This document shows, piece by piece, positions 24,935 through 33,933 of a DNA stretch of 64,000 bases (within the stretch, counting starts at the first letter, position 1; every line of letters starts with the position of its first letter). Origin of the DNA: Gimesia maris. GTDB lineage: Bacteria > Planctomycetota > Planctomycetia > Planctomycetales > Planctomycetaceae. Location of the stretch: contig NZ_CP042910.1 of the NCBI RefSeq assembly GCF_008298035.1, positions 2,247,001-2,311,000 on the forward strand, written 5' to 3'. The translations under genes and the position numbers were made by a program. The notes beneath the pieces were generated by a model, which saw only the letters and a list, made by a program, of their open reading frames with translations, was not told the origin of the DNA and did not search any database.

Positions 24935-25804
24935 TTACAGCGGCTTGCGGGCAATAAAGCATCCATACTGCATTGCCCCCGTTTCATAGGCTTGCAAAAT
25001 GGTCTCGAAACGGTCCAGAAACAGGACCGTGTTTCGATCGATAAGTCGTGCCAGCCAGCGGACGCCGGTTTTTTGAACGCGCTGCCGGCAGATTTCCCAG
25101 GTCGGCGCGACGCGATTCGTCCAGTTGTGATACGCCTCGAATTCCAGCCCGGCATTTTCCATCCAGGACTGATAGTCTGTGGCGTTTCCCAGGGAAGGGC
25201 AGAAAAAACCTTCACAGACATCGTAAACCTGCTGTCGCGCTTCTTCTGTTTCCAGTTGATCACCCGCCAGCCACGCACAGATCGCCATACTGCCACCAGG
25301 TCGCAACCAGCTGGCTGCCTTGTTGAAAAAGGCCCGCTTATCAAACAGGTGCTCTGTACATTCAATACTCCAGACGTAGTCAAAAGATGCATCTGGAAAA
25401 TCAGCTGTTTCCGCATCCTGACAGAGGAATTGTGTCCGCTGCCGCTGACCCCGCCAGTGTGCTTCCAGCGCAGCCCAGCGGCGCTGAACCGGGCTGAGAG
25501 TGATACCGGTCACCTGGCAGCCGAAGGTCTTGGCCAGATGTATTGACGAGCCCCCCATACCACAGCCGACATCCAGCAGATCTGCATCAGGCTGGACCCC
25601 CAGCAGTTCCGCGAGTGTTTCGGTTAACTGTTGCTGGGCGACGGCAGAAGATTTTCCATAATCAATCTGACTGGTTGACGGGGCATCAGGCTCTGCCCAC
25701 AAACCATGATGAATGTGGCGTCCCCAGAGCAGGCGATAAAACAGCGTTGTCAGATTGTAATGACTGCGAATGACTTCCTTTTGGACAGTCGGGCAACTGA
25801 TCAT
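24935..25804 (-). CDS. SAM-dependent methyltransferase, tocopherol/cyclopropane-synthase-like
   Basis: A 289-residue methyltransferase. HYNLTTLFYRLLWGRHIHHG is the N-terminal signature shared by tocopherol, sarcosine and cyclopropane-fatty-acid type enzymes; SAM motif I is LLDVGCGMGGSSIHLA, with VTGITLSP, AETADFPDASFDYVWSIEC and LRPGG following. It converges with the type III PKS gene and is likely part of the same pathway, probably methylating a quinone or phenol. A role in lipid or quinone metabolism outside the cluster is possible. The start ATG lies at the edge of a 314-bp divergent intergenic region. Confidence 0.85.
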   Translation of the reverse strand: MISCPTVQKEVIRSHYNLTTLFYRLLWGRHIHHGLWAEPDAPSTSQIDYGKSSAVAQQQLTETLAELLGVQPDADLLDVGCGMGGSSIHLAKTFGCQVTGITLSPVQRRWAALEAHWRGQRQRTQFLCQDAETADFPDASFDYVWSIECTEHLFDKRAFFNKAASWLRPGGSMAICAWLAGDQLETEEARQQVYDVCEGFFCPSLGNATDYQSWMENAGLEFEAYHNWTNRVAPTWEICRQRVQKTGVRWLARLIDRNTVLFLDRFETILQAYETGAMQYGCFIARKPL

Positions 25805-26118
25805 GAGGTCAGGCTCAAGTGGTTTAACAAAAACGTTGTTTCATAACTGGATATGTTATCGATTAGATTCTCATGTGCAAATAATATTCTGCTGCCCTGC
25901 TCATTTTCAAATGAGATCAAGGGTCGTGGCAATAACATAAATTCATTGCTTAACTAATTTTCTATAGTGGGTTTATGAATATATATCAGTCTGCTAAATG
26001 AAACTTATTTATTGACATTCGAGATTCGCATCTGTATGCTTTTATATATATTATATATAGAGATAGCGCTATTTTAGTATGCCCCCCATGAAACCTTCCC
26101 ACCTCAATCAGAATCGAC
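25805..26118. other. AT-rich divergent intergenic region
   Basis: It separates the methyltransferase (minus) and the cytochrome gene (plus). A near-perfect palindrome, CTCATTTTCAAATGAG, at 25900-25915 could be an operator. An alternating TA tract (about 26043-26060) lies just after the predicted -10. Confidence 0.45.
26012..26040 (+). promoter_or_regulatory. Probable promoter of the 26.1-32.1 kb operon
   Basis: A consensus TTGACA (26012-26017) and TATGCT (26035-26040) are separated by 17 bp. They lie about 80 bp upstream of the first ATG (26119) and drive towards it. Confidence 0.5.
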
Positions 26119-28365
26119 ATGAACACATTGCATAACACTGCTTCGAGACGTCTGTTCGTTTTCTGCCTCCCGGTTGTGATTCTTCTGAGCTGTTTTGCAG
26201 GCGTTACTAACGCGGAAGAAAAAAACACCCCGGTCAGTTTCGTCAATGATGTGGTGCCTGTATTGACCAAGGCAGGGTGCAACATGGGGGTCTGCCATGC
26301 CAAAGCAGGAGGAGGGCAGAATGGTTTTCAGCTGTCCCTGCTGGGATTTGAGCCGCTGGATGACTATGAAAGTCTGGTCAAGGAAGCGCAGGGGCGTCGT
26401 CTGTTTCCTTCGGTTCCATCCAAAAGCCTGCTGCTCACCAAAGCATCAAATGAAAATCCACACGGGGGCGGAATCCGTCTGCCTAAGGATTCTGAAGGTT
26501 ATCGGGTAATCCGCCGCTGGATTGAAGAAGGTGCCCGCTATTCAACCGGAAAAGAACCGACGCTGGAATCAGTGGAAGTTCAGCCGGAACGTGGCGTGGT
26601 GAATATGGGTGAGACGCAACAGCTGAAGGCGATCGCAAAATATTCGGATGGAAGTATCCGCGACGTCACTGAGGTGGCCTTGTATGAGTCGAATATCAAC
26701 TCGATGGCAGAAGCAACCGAGGAAGGGGTTGTCAAAGTTCATGATATCCCGGGAAAAGTGGCTGTGATGGTTCGCTACCAGGGTAAGATTGCGGTCTTCA
26801 CAGCGGCAATTCCTCTGGGAGCACCGATTCAGGAAGTACCCTCCGAAAAGAACATGATAGACCGTCATGTGTTTGCCAACTTGAAAGAGTTGGGAATTCC
26901 CCCATCACCGGTCTGTGATGATCAGACTTTCTTGCGTCGCGTGACCCTTGATATTTGTGGTCGTTTTCCGACACAGGAAGAAACCGAAACGTTTCTGGCG
27001 AGTAAGGATCCCAAAAAACGGGATGAAGTTGTGGAACGTCTGCTGCGGAGTCCCAACTATGCAGACTACTTTGCCTCCAAGTGGACGCCGCTGCTGAAGA
27101 ACCGCCGCGATGCAGCCAACGATATCACTTCTAACTTCGCATTCCATGCCTGGATTCGAGACAGTCTGCTGGCGAATGTCCCCTATGATCAACTGGTTCG
27201 CGAACTGCTGGGAGCAACCGGAACCGTCGTGAGCAATCCGCCTGTTGCCTGGTACAAACGCGTCAAAGATCCCAAGGATCAACTGGAAGATATTGCCCAG
27301 CTGTTTCTGGGAGTGCGGATGCAATGTGCTCAATGCCATCATCATCCCTTTGAACGCTGGAGTCAGGACGATTATTACAGTCTGTCCGCATTTTTCTCTC
27401 AGATTGGTCGTAAGCCGACCGGGACTCAGGGAGAAGACCTGATATTTCATAAACGCGGTATCGCACAGGCAAAGAATGTGAAATCGGGCGAGATGCTCAA
27501 GCCGGTGGCGTTGGGCGATGATATCGGCGAGATTTCTCCCGATGAAGACCCCCGTCTGCGTTTAGGCAACTGGATGAGTTCCAAAGACAATCCCTTTTTT
27601 GCCAAAGCGCTGGTGAACCGCTACTGGAAACATTTTTTCAAGCGGGCTCTGATTGAGCCGGAAGATGATATCCGGGATACGAATCCCCCTTCCAATCCGG
27701 AACTGATGGCTGCATTGGAAGAACATTTCATCCAGTCAGGCTTTGATCTGAAGCAACTGATCAAGCTGATTACTCAGTCGCATACCTATCAACTGAGTTC
27801 GATGCCGAACGAATACAATTTGCAGGATCGCCAGAATTATTCGCGATTCTATCCGCGTCGTCTGCAGGCGGAAGTGCTGCTGGACTCGGTCGATCAACTG
27901 GCTGGTTCGACCACGGCGTTTGCCAATTTACCACCGGGAACGCGTGCGATTGCCTTGCCCGATAACAGCTATACCAACGCTTCGGCTTTCCTGAAGGTCT
28001 TTGGCCGTCCCAACAGTGCCAGCGTCTGTGAATGCGAGCGGGTGCAATCATCCAGTCTGGCGCAGAGTCTGCATCTGATTAACTCCTCGGAGATGAAGTC
28101 CAAACTGGCCACGGCTAACGGGCGGGCTGCTGAATTAGCCAAAATGAAAGATAAGACTGTAGAAGAAAAAGTGAATGCGTTGTATCTGATTGCGTTTGCA
28201 CGCAGGCCTCAGCCTGAAGAATTACAGACTGCAGTGCAGTTTCTGACGACACCGGCTGCTGATGCAAAGGCAAAACCGGATGCAAAGAAAACGCCGACTT
28301 CCAAAGATTATCAGGACCTGATCTGGGCCCTGATGAATACGAAAGAGTTTTTGTTTAATCATTAA
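26119..28365 (+). CDS. DUF1549/DUF1553 protein with Ig-like domain
   Basis: A 748-residue exported protein with a signal peptide ending near AGVTNA. It begins with the variant motif CNMGVCHAKAGGGQNGFQLSLLG (C-x4-C-H, the version typical of this subfamily). A bacterial Ig-like (BIG2) domain follows at about 150-245 (PERGVVNMGETQQLKAIAKY, SDGSIRDVTEVALY). Then come DUF1549 (RRVTLDICGRFPTQEE, with haem motif CAQCHHHPFERW) and DUF1553 (FAKALVNRYWKHFFKRALIE, RLQAEVLLDSVDQL). First gene of a three-gene operon with a PPC-domain protein and a DUF1501 protein. Function unknown; presumed periplasmic electron transfer or surface assembly. Confidence 0.9.
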   Translation: MNTLHNTASRRLFVFCLPVVILLSCFAGVTNAEEKNTPVSFVNDVVPVLTKAGCNMGVCHAKAGGGQNGFQLSLLGFEPLDDYESLVKEAQGRRLFPSVPSKSLLLTKASNENPHGGGIRLPKDSEGYRVIRRWIEEGARYSTGKEPTLESVEVQPERGVVNMGETQQLKAIAKYSDGSIRDVTEVALYESNINSMAEATEEGVVKVHDIPGKVAVMVRYQGKIAVFTAAIPLGAPIQEVPSEKNMIDRHVFANLKELGIPPSPVCDDQTFLRRVTLDICGRFPTQEETETFLASKDPKKRDEVVERLLRSPNYADYFASKWTPLLKNRRDAANDITSNFAFHAWIRDSLLANVPYDQLVRELLGATGTVVSNPPVAWYKRVKDPKDQLEDIAQLFLGVRMQCAQCHHHPFERWSQDDYYSLSAFFSQIGRKPTGTQGEDLIFHKRGIAQAKNVKSGEMLKPVALGDDIGEISPDEDPRLRLGNWMSSKDNPFFAKALVNRYWKHFFKRALIEPEDDIRDTNPPSNPELMAALEEHFIQSGFDLKQLIKLITQSHTYQLSSMPNEYNLQDRQNYSRFYPRRLQAEVLLDSVDQLAGSTTAFANLPPGTRAIALPDNSYTNASAFLKVFGRPNSASVCECERVQSSSLAQSLHLINSSEMKSKLATANGRAAELAKMKDKTVEEKVNALYLIAFARRPQPEELQTAVQFLTTPAADAKAKPDAKKTPTSKDYQDLIWALMNTKEFLFNH

Positions 28366-28455
28366 TGAATGGTGGCGCATAATAGTCATCCTGCTCTGAA
28401 GCAGTATCTCTCACTATCATCGAGTTCGAAACCAATACAGTAGAGGCCGGGAAAC

Positions 28456-30693
28456 ATGAAATACATTCGATTGCAGTTCTCACTTGTGATGGGGGTCTGC
28501 CTGGCAGTGAGTTGTCTGGTTTCAGCGACAGCACAGGCACAACTGGTCTGTCTGCCTGCACCCCGGTTATTGACGACCATGCCGATGGGCGGTCAGGTCG
28601 GGACCACCTTTGAACTGACGATCACCGGTGAAGATATCGATGATGCCGATGAACTCAGCTTCTCACACCCGGATATTACTGCCACCCCAACACTGGGAAA
28701 AGACGGCCTGCCGGTTCCCAACAAATATACTGTGACCATCGGCAAAGACTGTCCCGTTGGAGTTCACGAAGCACGCGTCATGACGCGCCTCGGTGTTTCT
28801 TCCAGTCGAGCGTTTAATGTTGGACGCCTGCCTGAAGCTTCACAGACCGCCGCAAATACCACACTGGAAACGGCAAAGAAACTCGAACTGAATTCGATCT
28901 GCAATGCAGTGATGTCTCGCCAGAAAATCGATTACTACACTTTCGAAGCCGGTAAGGATCAACGGGTGATTGTTGACTGCGCCGCGAAAGGCATCGACTC
29001 CAAACTCAATCCGGTGGTGATCATTGCCGATGAGCGTGGCATGGACCTGGTTGTAGAACGTCGCGGAGGGATGCTTGATTTTAAAGTTCCTGAAACAGGG
29101 AAATACGTGATTAAGGTGCACGGTTTGACCTATGATGGCGGTCCTTATCATTTTTATCGACTCGCAGTCAAGAACGTGGCCCGGGATGAGTTTGTGCCCC
29201 GGATGCCATCCATTAAAAAGGTCAGCGCGTTCTCCTGGCCACCCGCAGGGCTCACAAATGAAATGCTCAAGCCGGAAGTAGAACCGAATAATGCACGTGC
29301 GAAAGCACAAAAAATTACTCTGCCTTGCGATATCAGTGGCAGTTTCTTTCCCGCTGCAGACGTTGATACATTTGAGTTTACCGCTAAAAAAGGTGAAGTC
29401 TGGTGGGTCGAAGTTGCTTCGGAGCGCCTGGGCCGCCCGACCGATCCTTCCATTGTCGTGCAGCATGTCAGTGGATCCGGTTCCGAAGTCAAAGTTACGG
29501 ATCTGGTTGAACTGAGCGACATTCCCAGTCCGGTGAAGGTTTCCAGCAATGGATATTCTTACAATGGCCCTCCTTATAATGCCGGCTCCTCAGATATTAT
29601 CGGGAAAGTCGAGATTAAGCAGGATGGAGTGCATCATCTGCAGATCCGGGATCTGTTTGGCGGGACACGCAATGATGCAAAAAATATTTATCGACTGATC
29701 ATCCGCAAAGCGGCTCCCGATTTTGCGCTGGTCGGTTGGGCTCTGCATATGAACCTGCGGAACGGTGACCGGAATGCCCTGTCCAAACCCATTGCCCTGC
29801 GGGGGGGAGCCACGATGCCTCTCGAAGTGGTTGTGGTCAGACGTGATGGTTTTGACGGAGAAATTGAATTGTTTATGGAAAACCTGCCAGAGGGAGTTAC
29901 TGCAACCGGACTGAAGATCGGTAAAGGAAAGTCACGGGGCACGATGCTGATTACTGCAGCAGAAGGAGCTCCCCGTGGTTTAACCAGTGCGAAATTCTTC
30001 GGACGGGCGACCATCAATGACCAGGTCGTGACGCGACCCTGTACTCTGGCATCCATGCAGTGGCCGGTGAAAAATGCCTGGAGTGAAGTACCCAGTCCGC
30101 GTTTGATGGCTGATGTACCTGTTTCCGTAAGTACGTCGGAACAGGCACCGATCACGATTGCTTCTGCAGAAGAGAAAGTCTGGGAAGTGACAGCCGGTGA
30201 AAAGCTGACCATTCCGCTCAAGCATGTTCGCCGCAGTGAATTCTCGGGTGCCAATATTACTTTAAAGACATATGGAGAAGGCTTTGATAGGAATAAAGTC
30301 TTTGATGCTCCTTTAAAAGAGGATGCCTCTGAAGCAGTTCTGGATCTGGCAACCTTGAAAACCCCTCCGGGAGAATACAATATTGCTTTCGGAGGCTATG
30401 CGGTGGTGAAATATCGAGAAAACCCGAATGCTGTTGCCCTGGCTGAAACAGAACTGAAACAGGCGCAACAGGAAGCGACTGCCCTGGCAGCGGAAGCAGA
30501 GGAATTGCAGAAAAAGGGTGATGCTGCTGCAAAAGAAGCGGCTGCAAAAGCAAAAACAGCACAGGCTGCAGTGGCAAAAGCCGATAAACAGTTAAAGCAG
30601 GCGACCGCAAAAGCCAAGCCCAAAGACATTGTCGATATTATCTTTTCCAAGCCGATTACCATTCGAGTCAACCCAGCTAAGAAGGCAAAATAG
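28456..30693 (+). CDS. Exported protein with bacterial pre-peptidase C-terminal (PPC) domains
   Basis: A 745-residue secreted protein with a signal peptide (cleavage near TAQAQ). The N-terminal part resembles an IPT/TIG-like module (GGQVGTTFELTITGEDID). Two PPC-type domains follow, each with a D-x-Y/F-x-F-x-A strand, such as IDYYTFEAGKDQRVIVDC and VDTFEFTAKKGEVWWVEV. The C-terminus (about 640-720) is an alanine, lysine and glutamate-rich coiled coil. PPC domains act as secretion or carbohydrate-binding modules. There is no catalytic domain. It lies between the cytochrome and DUF1501 genes, the stop of this gene touching the start of the next, so they are probably translated together. Confidence 0.82.
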   Translation: MKYIRLQFSLVMGVCLAVSCLVSATAQAQLVCLPAPRLLTTMPMGGQVGTTFELTITGEDIDDADELSFSHPDITATPTLGKDGLPVPNKYTVTIGKDCPVGVHEARVMTRLGVSSSRAFNVGRLPEASQTAANTTLETAKKLELNSICNAVMSRQKIDYYTFEAGKDQRVIVDCAAKGIDSKLNPVVIIADERGMDLVVERRGGMLDFKVPETGKYVIKVHGLTYDGGPYHFYRLAVKNVARDEFVPRMPSIKKVSAFSWPPAGLTNEMLKPEVEPNNARAKAQKITLPCDISGSFFPAADVDTFEFTAKKGEVWWVEVASERLGRPTDPSIVVQHVSGSGSEVKVTDLVELSDIPSPVKVSSNGYSYNGPPYNAGSSDIIGKVEIKQDGVHHLQIRDLFGGTRNDAKNIYRLIIRKAAPDFALVGWALHMNLRNGDRNALSKPIALRGGATMPLEVVVVRRDGFDGEIELFMENLPEGVTATGLKIGKGKSRGTMLITAAEGAPRGLTSAKFFGRATINDQVVTRPCTLASMQWPVKNAWSEVPSPRLMADVPVSVSTSEQAPITIASAEEKVWEVTAGEKLTIPLKHVRRSEFSGANITLKTYGEGFDRNKVFDAPLKEDASEAVLDLATLKTPPGEYNIAFGGYAVVKYRENPNAVALAETELKQAQQEATALAAEAEELQKKGDAAAKEAAAKAKTAQAAVAKADKQLKQATAKAKPKDIVDIIFSKPITIRVNPAKKAK

Positions 30694-30695
30694 TG

Positions 30696-32120
30696 ATGAC
30701 AGATCCTTTTCACGCATCGACAGTTCATCCATGTCCGGGTCCTGAAACGCGGCGTGGGTTTCTCAAAATGGGCCTGGCTGGTTTTGCTTCACTCAGTCTT
30801 CCCGGCATTCTGCGATTGCAGGCAGCGAATCCTCTGCCCAATCAAAAGAAAAAGACGGCTGTCATTATGGTCTGGCAACCGGGTGGTTGTTCACATATTG
30901 ATACTTACGATCCCAAGCCCGCTGCGCCGATTGAGTATCGCGGGCCTTTCGGCATGATCCCGACCAAAGTGCCGGGGATGAATTTTACAGAACTGCTGCC
31001 GATGCAGGCAAAAATTGCAGATAAGTTTACCGTTCTGCGTTCCATGCGTCACGACAGCCCCGGGCATCCAGCGGGTACGCTGCGAATGTTGACGGGGGAT
31101 ACGGATCGTCGCGATAAGGAAATTCCCAAATATCCTGACTGGATGTCTGTCACGAATTATCTGCGTTCTAAAGAAGGACCACGCAAAAACCCGCTGCCGC
31201 CCTACGTGGGAATCAACTTTTCTTCGCAGCGTGTGGGAGGGGCTTATCTGGGGGATGCCTATGGTCCCTTTACCGTTTCAGGAGATCCCAACAAACCAAA
31301 TTTCACGGTTCCCAATATCGGGTTATCGAACCAGGCTGAAGTCAAACAGCTCGATCGTCGGGCGACTCTGCGTCAAAAACTTGACACCCTGGAACGATCG
31401 TTTGATCAGGCGGGGGAACTGCAGGCGCTGGACGAATTTGAAACCCAGGCCATGACTCTGTTGACGAACCCCAAGGCGAAAGATGCTTTTGATTTGAGCC
31501 AGGAAGATGATCGCACCCGTGATCGTTACGGCCGCAACAGTTGGGGACAGCAGTTGCTGATGGCGCGGCGTCTGGTGGAAGCAGGCGTGGATGTGATTTC
31601 GACCAGCCTGAGTGGTCCGCTTTGTGGCCGCGTGTCAAACTGGGACGATCATGCCGTTAACCACCATGTCTTCGACGCCATGCGGTTCCGTTCACAGGCA
31701 TACGATCAGGCTGTCTCTGCTTTGATTGAAGATATTTACGACCGTGGACTGGATGAACGAGTGCTGGTGGTGGTCACCGGTGAATTCGGGCGGACTCCGA
31801 AGGTCAATTACCAGCCCAGTACCGGCGCAGGCAATGCGAGTGCACCTGCCGGCACTAAACAGCCGGGCCGAGATCACTGGCCACGTGCATTTTCTAATAT
31901 CTGGGCCGGTGGCGGTATCGAGACCGGTCGCTTTATCGGTGCGAGTGACAAGCTGGGCGAAGATTCGATTGAACGAATCTGTGGCGCGGGGGATTTCCTG
32001 GCGACCATTTATCATCATCTGGGAATTGATTCGTCCAGTGTCTTCATCGAAGACTTCAACGGCCGTCCGACACCAATCATTGCCGATCAGGGCAAACCAA
32101 TTCCGGAACTGATGGGTTAA
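30696..32120 (+). CDS. DUF1501 family protein
   Basis: About 474 residues from ATG 30696 (a GTG at 30693 overlaps the preceding stop). Tat-like N-terminus TRRGFLKMGLAGFASLSLPG; family blocks VWQPGGCSHIDTYDPKP, RSMRHDSPGHPAGTLRML, ARRLVEAGVDVIST, VVTGEFGRTPKVN and GRDHWPRAFSNIWAGGGIETG. Compared with the copies at 20291 and 57510, this one has TGEFGRTP rather than a WGGE core, so the three are divergent paralogues. It belongs to the operon starting at 26119. Exported; reaction unknown. Confidence 0.9.
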   Translation: MTDPFHASTVHPCPGPETRRGFLKMGLAGFASLSLPGILRLQAANPLPNQKKKTAVIMVWQPGGCSHIDTYDPKPAAPIEYRGPFGMIPTKVPGMNFTELLPMQAKIADKFTVLRSMRHDSPGHPAGTLRMLTGDTDRRDKEIPKYPDWMSVTNYLRSKEGPRKNPLPPYVGINFSSQRVGGAYLGDAYGPFTVSGDPNKPNFTVPNIGLSNQAEVKQLDRRATLRQKLDTLERSFDQAGELQALDEFETQAMTLLTNPKAKDAFDLSQEDDRTRDRYGRNSWGQQLLMARRLVEAGVDVISTSLSGPLCGRVSNWDDHAVNHHVFDAMRFRSQAYDQAVSALIEDIYDRGLDERVLVVVTGEFGRTPKVNYQPSTGAGNASAPAGTKQPGRDHWPRAFSNIWAGGGIETGRFIGASDKLGEDSIERICGAGDFLATIYHHLGIDSSSVFIEDFNGRPTPIIADQGKPIPELMG

Positions 32121-32142
32121 CGCTGCTCACGCTTCACGCTGA

Positions 32143-33582
32143 TTACAGAACAGGTCCCAGCATGGCGATGGTATTATTCCAGAAGCGGCGTGCTATACTC
32201 CAGGCGGCAACGGATTCAGCAGTGACTTCTTTTGAAGACGCCAGATATTGCTGCTGACGCTCGCGGACTTTTTCTGTCAATGCAGAGTCATAGAACAGGA
32301 TGTTGTTTTCGTAGTTAAGGTCAAAGCTGCGACGATCCATGTTTGCGGAGCCGATTAATGTGACTTCGCCGTCCAGCGTCAGCGATTTGGTATGCAGCAG
32401 CCCCCCTTCGTATTCATAGATTTTCACACCTGCTTCCAGCAGCTCTTCATAATAGCTGTGGCTGGCAGCGCCGACGATCCGGGAGTCATTGCGGGCCGGG
32501 AATATGATTTTCGTATCAACGCCCCGGTAGGCGGTGGCGCAAAGTGCATCCTGCATCGATTCACTCGGTACATAATACGGTGTTGTAATCACCAGTTCGT
32601 GACGGGCAGAATGAATCAGCGATTCAAACATCTCAGGCATCGCGGAAAAGCGAACGGTGGGGCCGGTACCAACGACCTGTGCCGGGAATCCTGTCTCGCT
32701 GGGAGTGATGGGAGTTTCTAAAAGTGATGACAGATCTTCGTCGACCTGTGTCATCCAGTCACTGATAAACAGATGCTGGTTCTGTCGCGCCACCGGTCCT
32801 TGAAAGCGCATCACCGCATCGACCCAGGGGGCATATTTTGCTTTGACGCGAAACTCCGGGTCGGCACAGTTCTGGCTGCCGCAATAAGTGATACTGTGAT
32901 CAATGACCACAATTTTACGGTGATTGCGCAAATCGATGCGTCCCACAAAGGGACGGAGCAGGGGGTTTCCAATGGGCAATGCGACTGCGGTTTGTACTCC
33001 CGCTGCTTTCAATTCATTCCAGTAGGCAGACTTAATCAGTATCCGGGAACCCAGATCATCAGCCATGGCACGGCATTGGACACCACGGGCAGCCGCGCGT
33101 TTCAAGGCGTCGATTATTTTACAGCCGTTATGATCAGGTAACCAGATATAGAACATCAGGTGAACGTGTTCCTGTGCTGAGTCAATATCTTCGACCATCC
33201 GGTCAATGGTGGCGTTGGAATCCGCCATCAGTTGCGCAGTGTTCCCTCCCACGGGTGAATAGCCACTGATGGAACACCCGACTCGAAAGAGATGGTCATA
33301 TTTATCGGGAATCTGCGTATGAAAATCTTCTTCAGGGCAGGTCTTGCAGCTTAATTTCGGCAGGCGTTCGAATACTTTCTGCATACGGGCGACGCGTCGA
33401 CGTCCGATATTGACTTCCCCCAGCAGCAGGTAGGCGAGAATACCCAGCACAGGCAGCGTGACGACAACAACGATCCATGCCAGCCGCGATGTCGGTTGAC
33501 GATGCGGTCTTAATATCACGCGCATGATGACCAGGATTTCAATCGAAACGTGAATCAGCACCGCGATCGTAGCGACGTCCAT
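32143..33582 (-). CDS. cls: Cardiolipin synthase, PLD family
   Basis: A 479-residue membrane enzyme. Two N-terminal transmembrane helices (VATIAVLIHVSIEILVIMRV and LAWIVVVVTLPVLGILAYLL) are followed by two phospholipase D HKD motifs: HRKIVVID in the first half and HTKSLTLDGEVTLIGSANMD in the second. Order and length match bacterial Cls, which transfers a phosphatidyl group between two phosphatidylglycerols. The four catalytic residues per motif pair are intact. An AGGGAAC site precedes the ATG at 33582. It converges with the DUF1501 gene; no shared pathway is evident. Confidence 0.93.
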   Translation of the reverse strand: MDVATIAVLIHVSIEILVIMRVILRPHRQPTSRLAWIVVVVTLPVLGILAYLLLGEVNIGRRRVARMQKVFERLPKLSCKTCPEEDFHTQIPDKYDHLFRVGCSISGYSPVGGNTAQLMADSNATIDRMVEDIDSAQEHVHLMFYIWLPDHNGCKIIDALKRAAARGVQCRAMADDLGSRILIKSAYWNELKAAGVQTAVALPIGNPLLRPFVGRIDLRNHRKIVVIDHSITYCGSQNCADPEFRVKAKYAPWVDAVMRFQGPVARQNQHLFISDWMTQVDEDLSSLLETPITPSETGFPAQVVGTGPTVRFSAMPEMFESLIHSARHELVITTPYYVPSESMQDALCATAYRGVDTKIIFPARNDSRIVGAASHSYYEELLEAGVKIYEYEGGLLHTKSLTLDGEVTLIGSANMDRRSFDLNYENNILFYDSALTEKVRERQQQYLASSKEVTAESVAAWSIARRFWNNTIAMLGPVL

Positions 33583-33933
33583 TAATTGTTCCCTGCAAAA
33601 GCGGATCGAGTCCAGCGTAATCGAATCTGGAAGAACCTGGTCTGGAAAGGGTCAACTTACCGCATTGTCGGTATGAGTTCAAGACAGGCCTTCTTCTGAT
33701 CAGAATTGAATCAGGGGCGCTTTGTAACTGTCTGTCGATACGATGAGGTTTACTTGATTTTACATGAATGAGAGATGTTTGCGGGTTCACGGCAGCTGAA
33801 CTTAGACAATTGCTGAAATGCTGGATATCATATTTAAATTGTGGAGCGTTTGATTTTTGCTGGAGAAGACCAGTGTGAAATCAAAGTGGAGCTTATTTAC
33901 CTTTATTGTCACTTTGATCAGGCGGAAGTCCTC

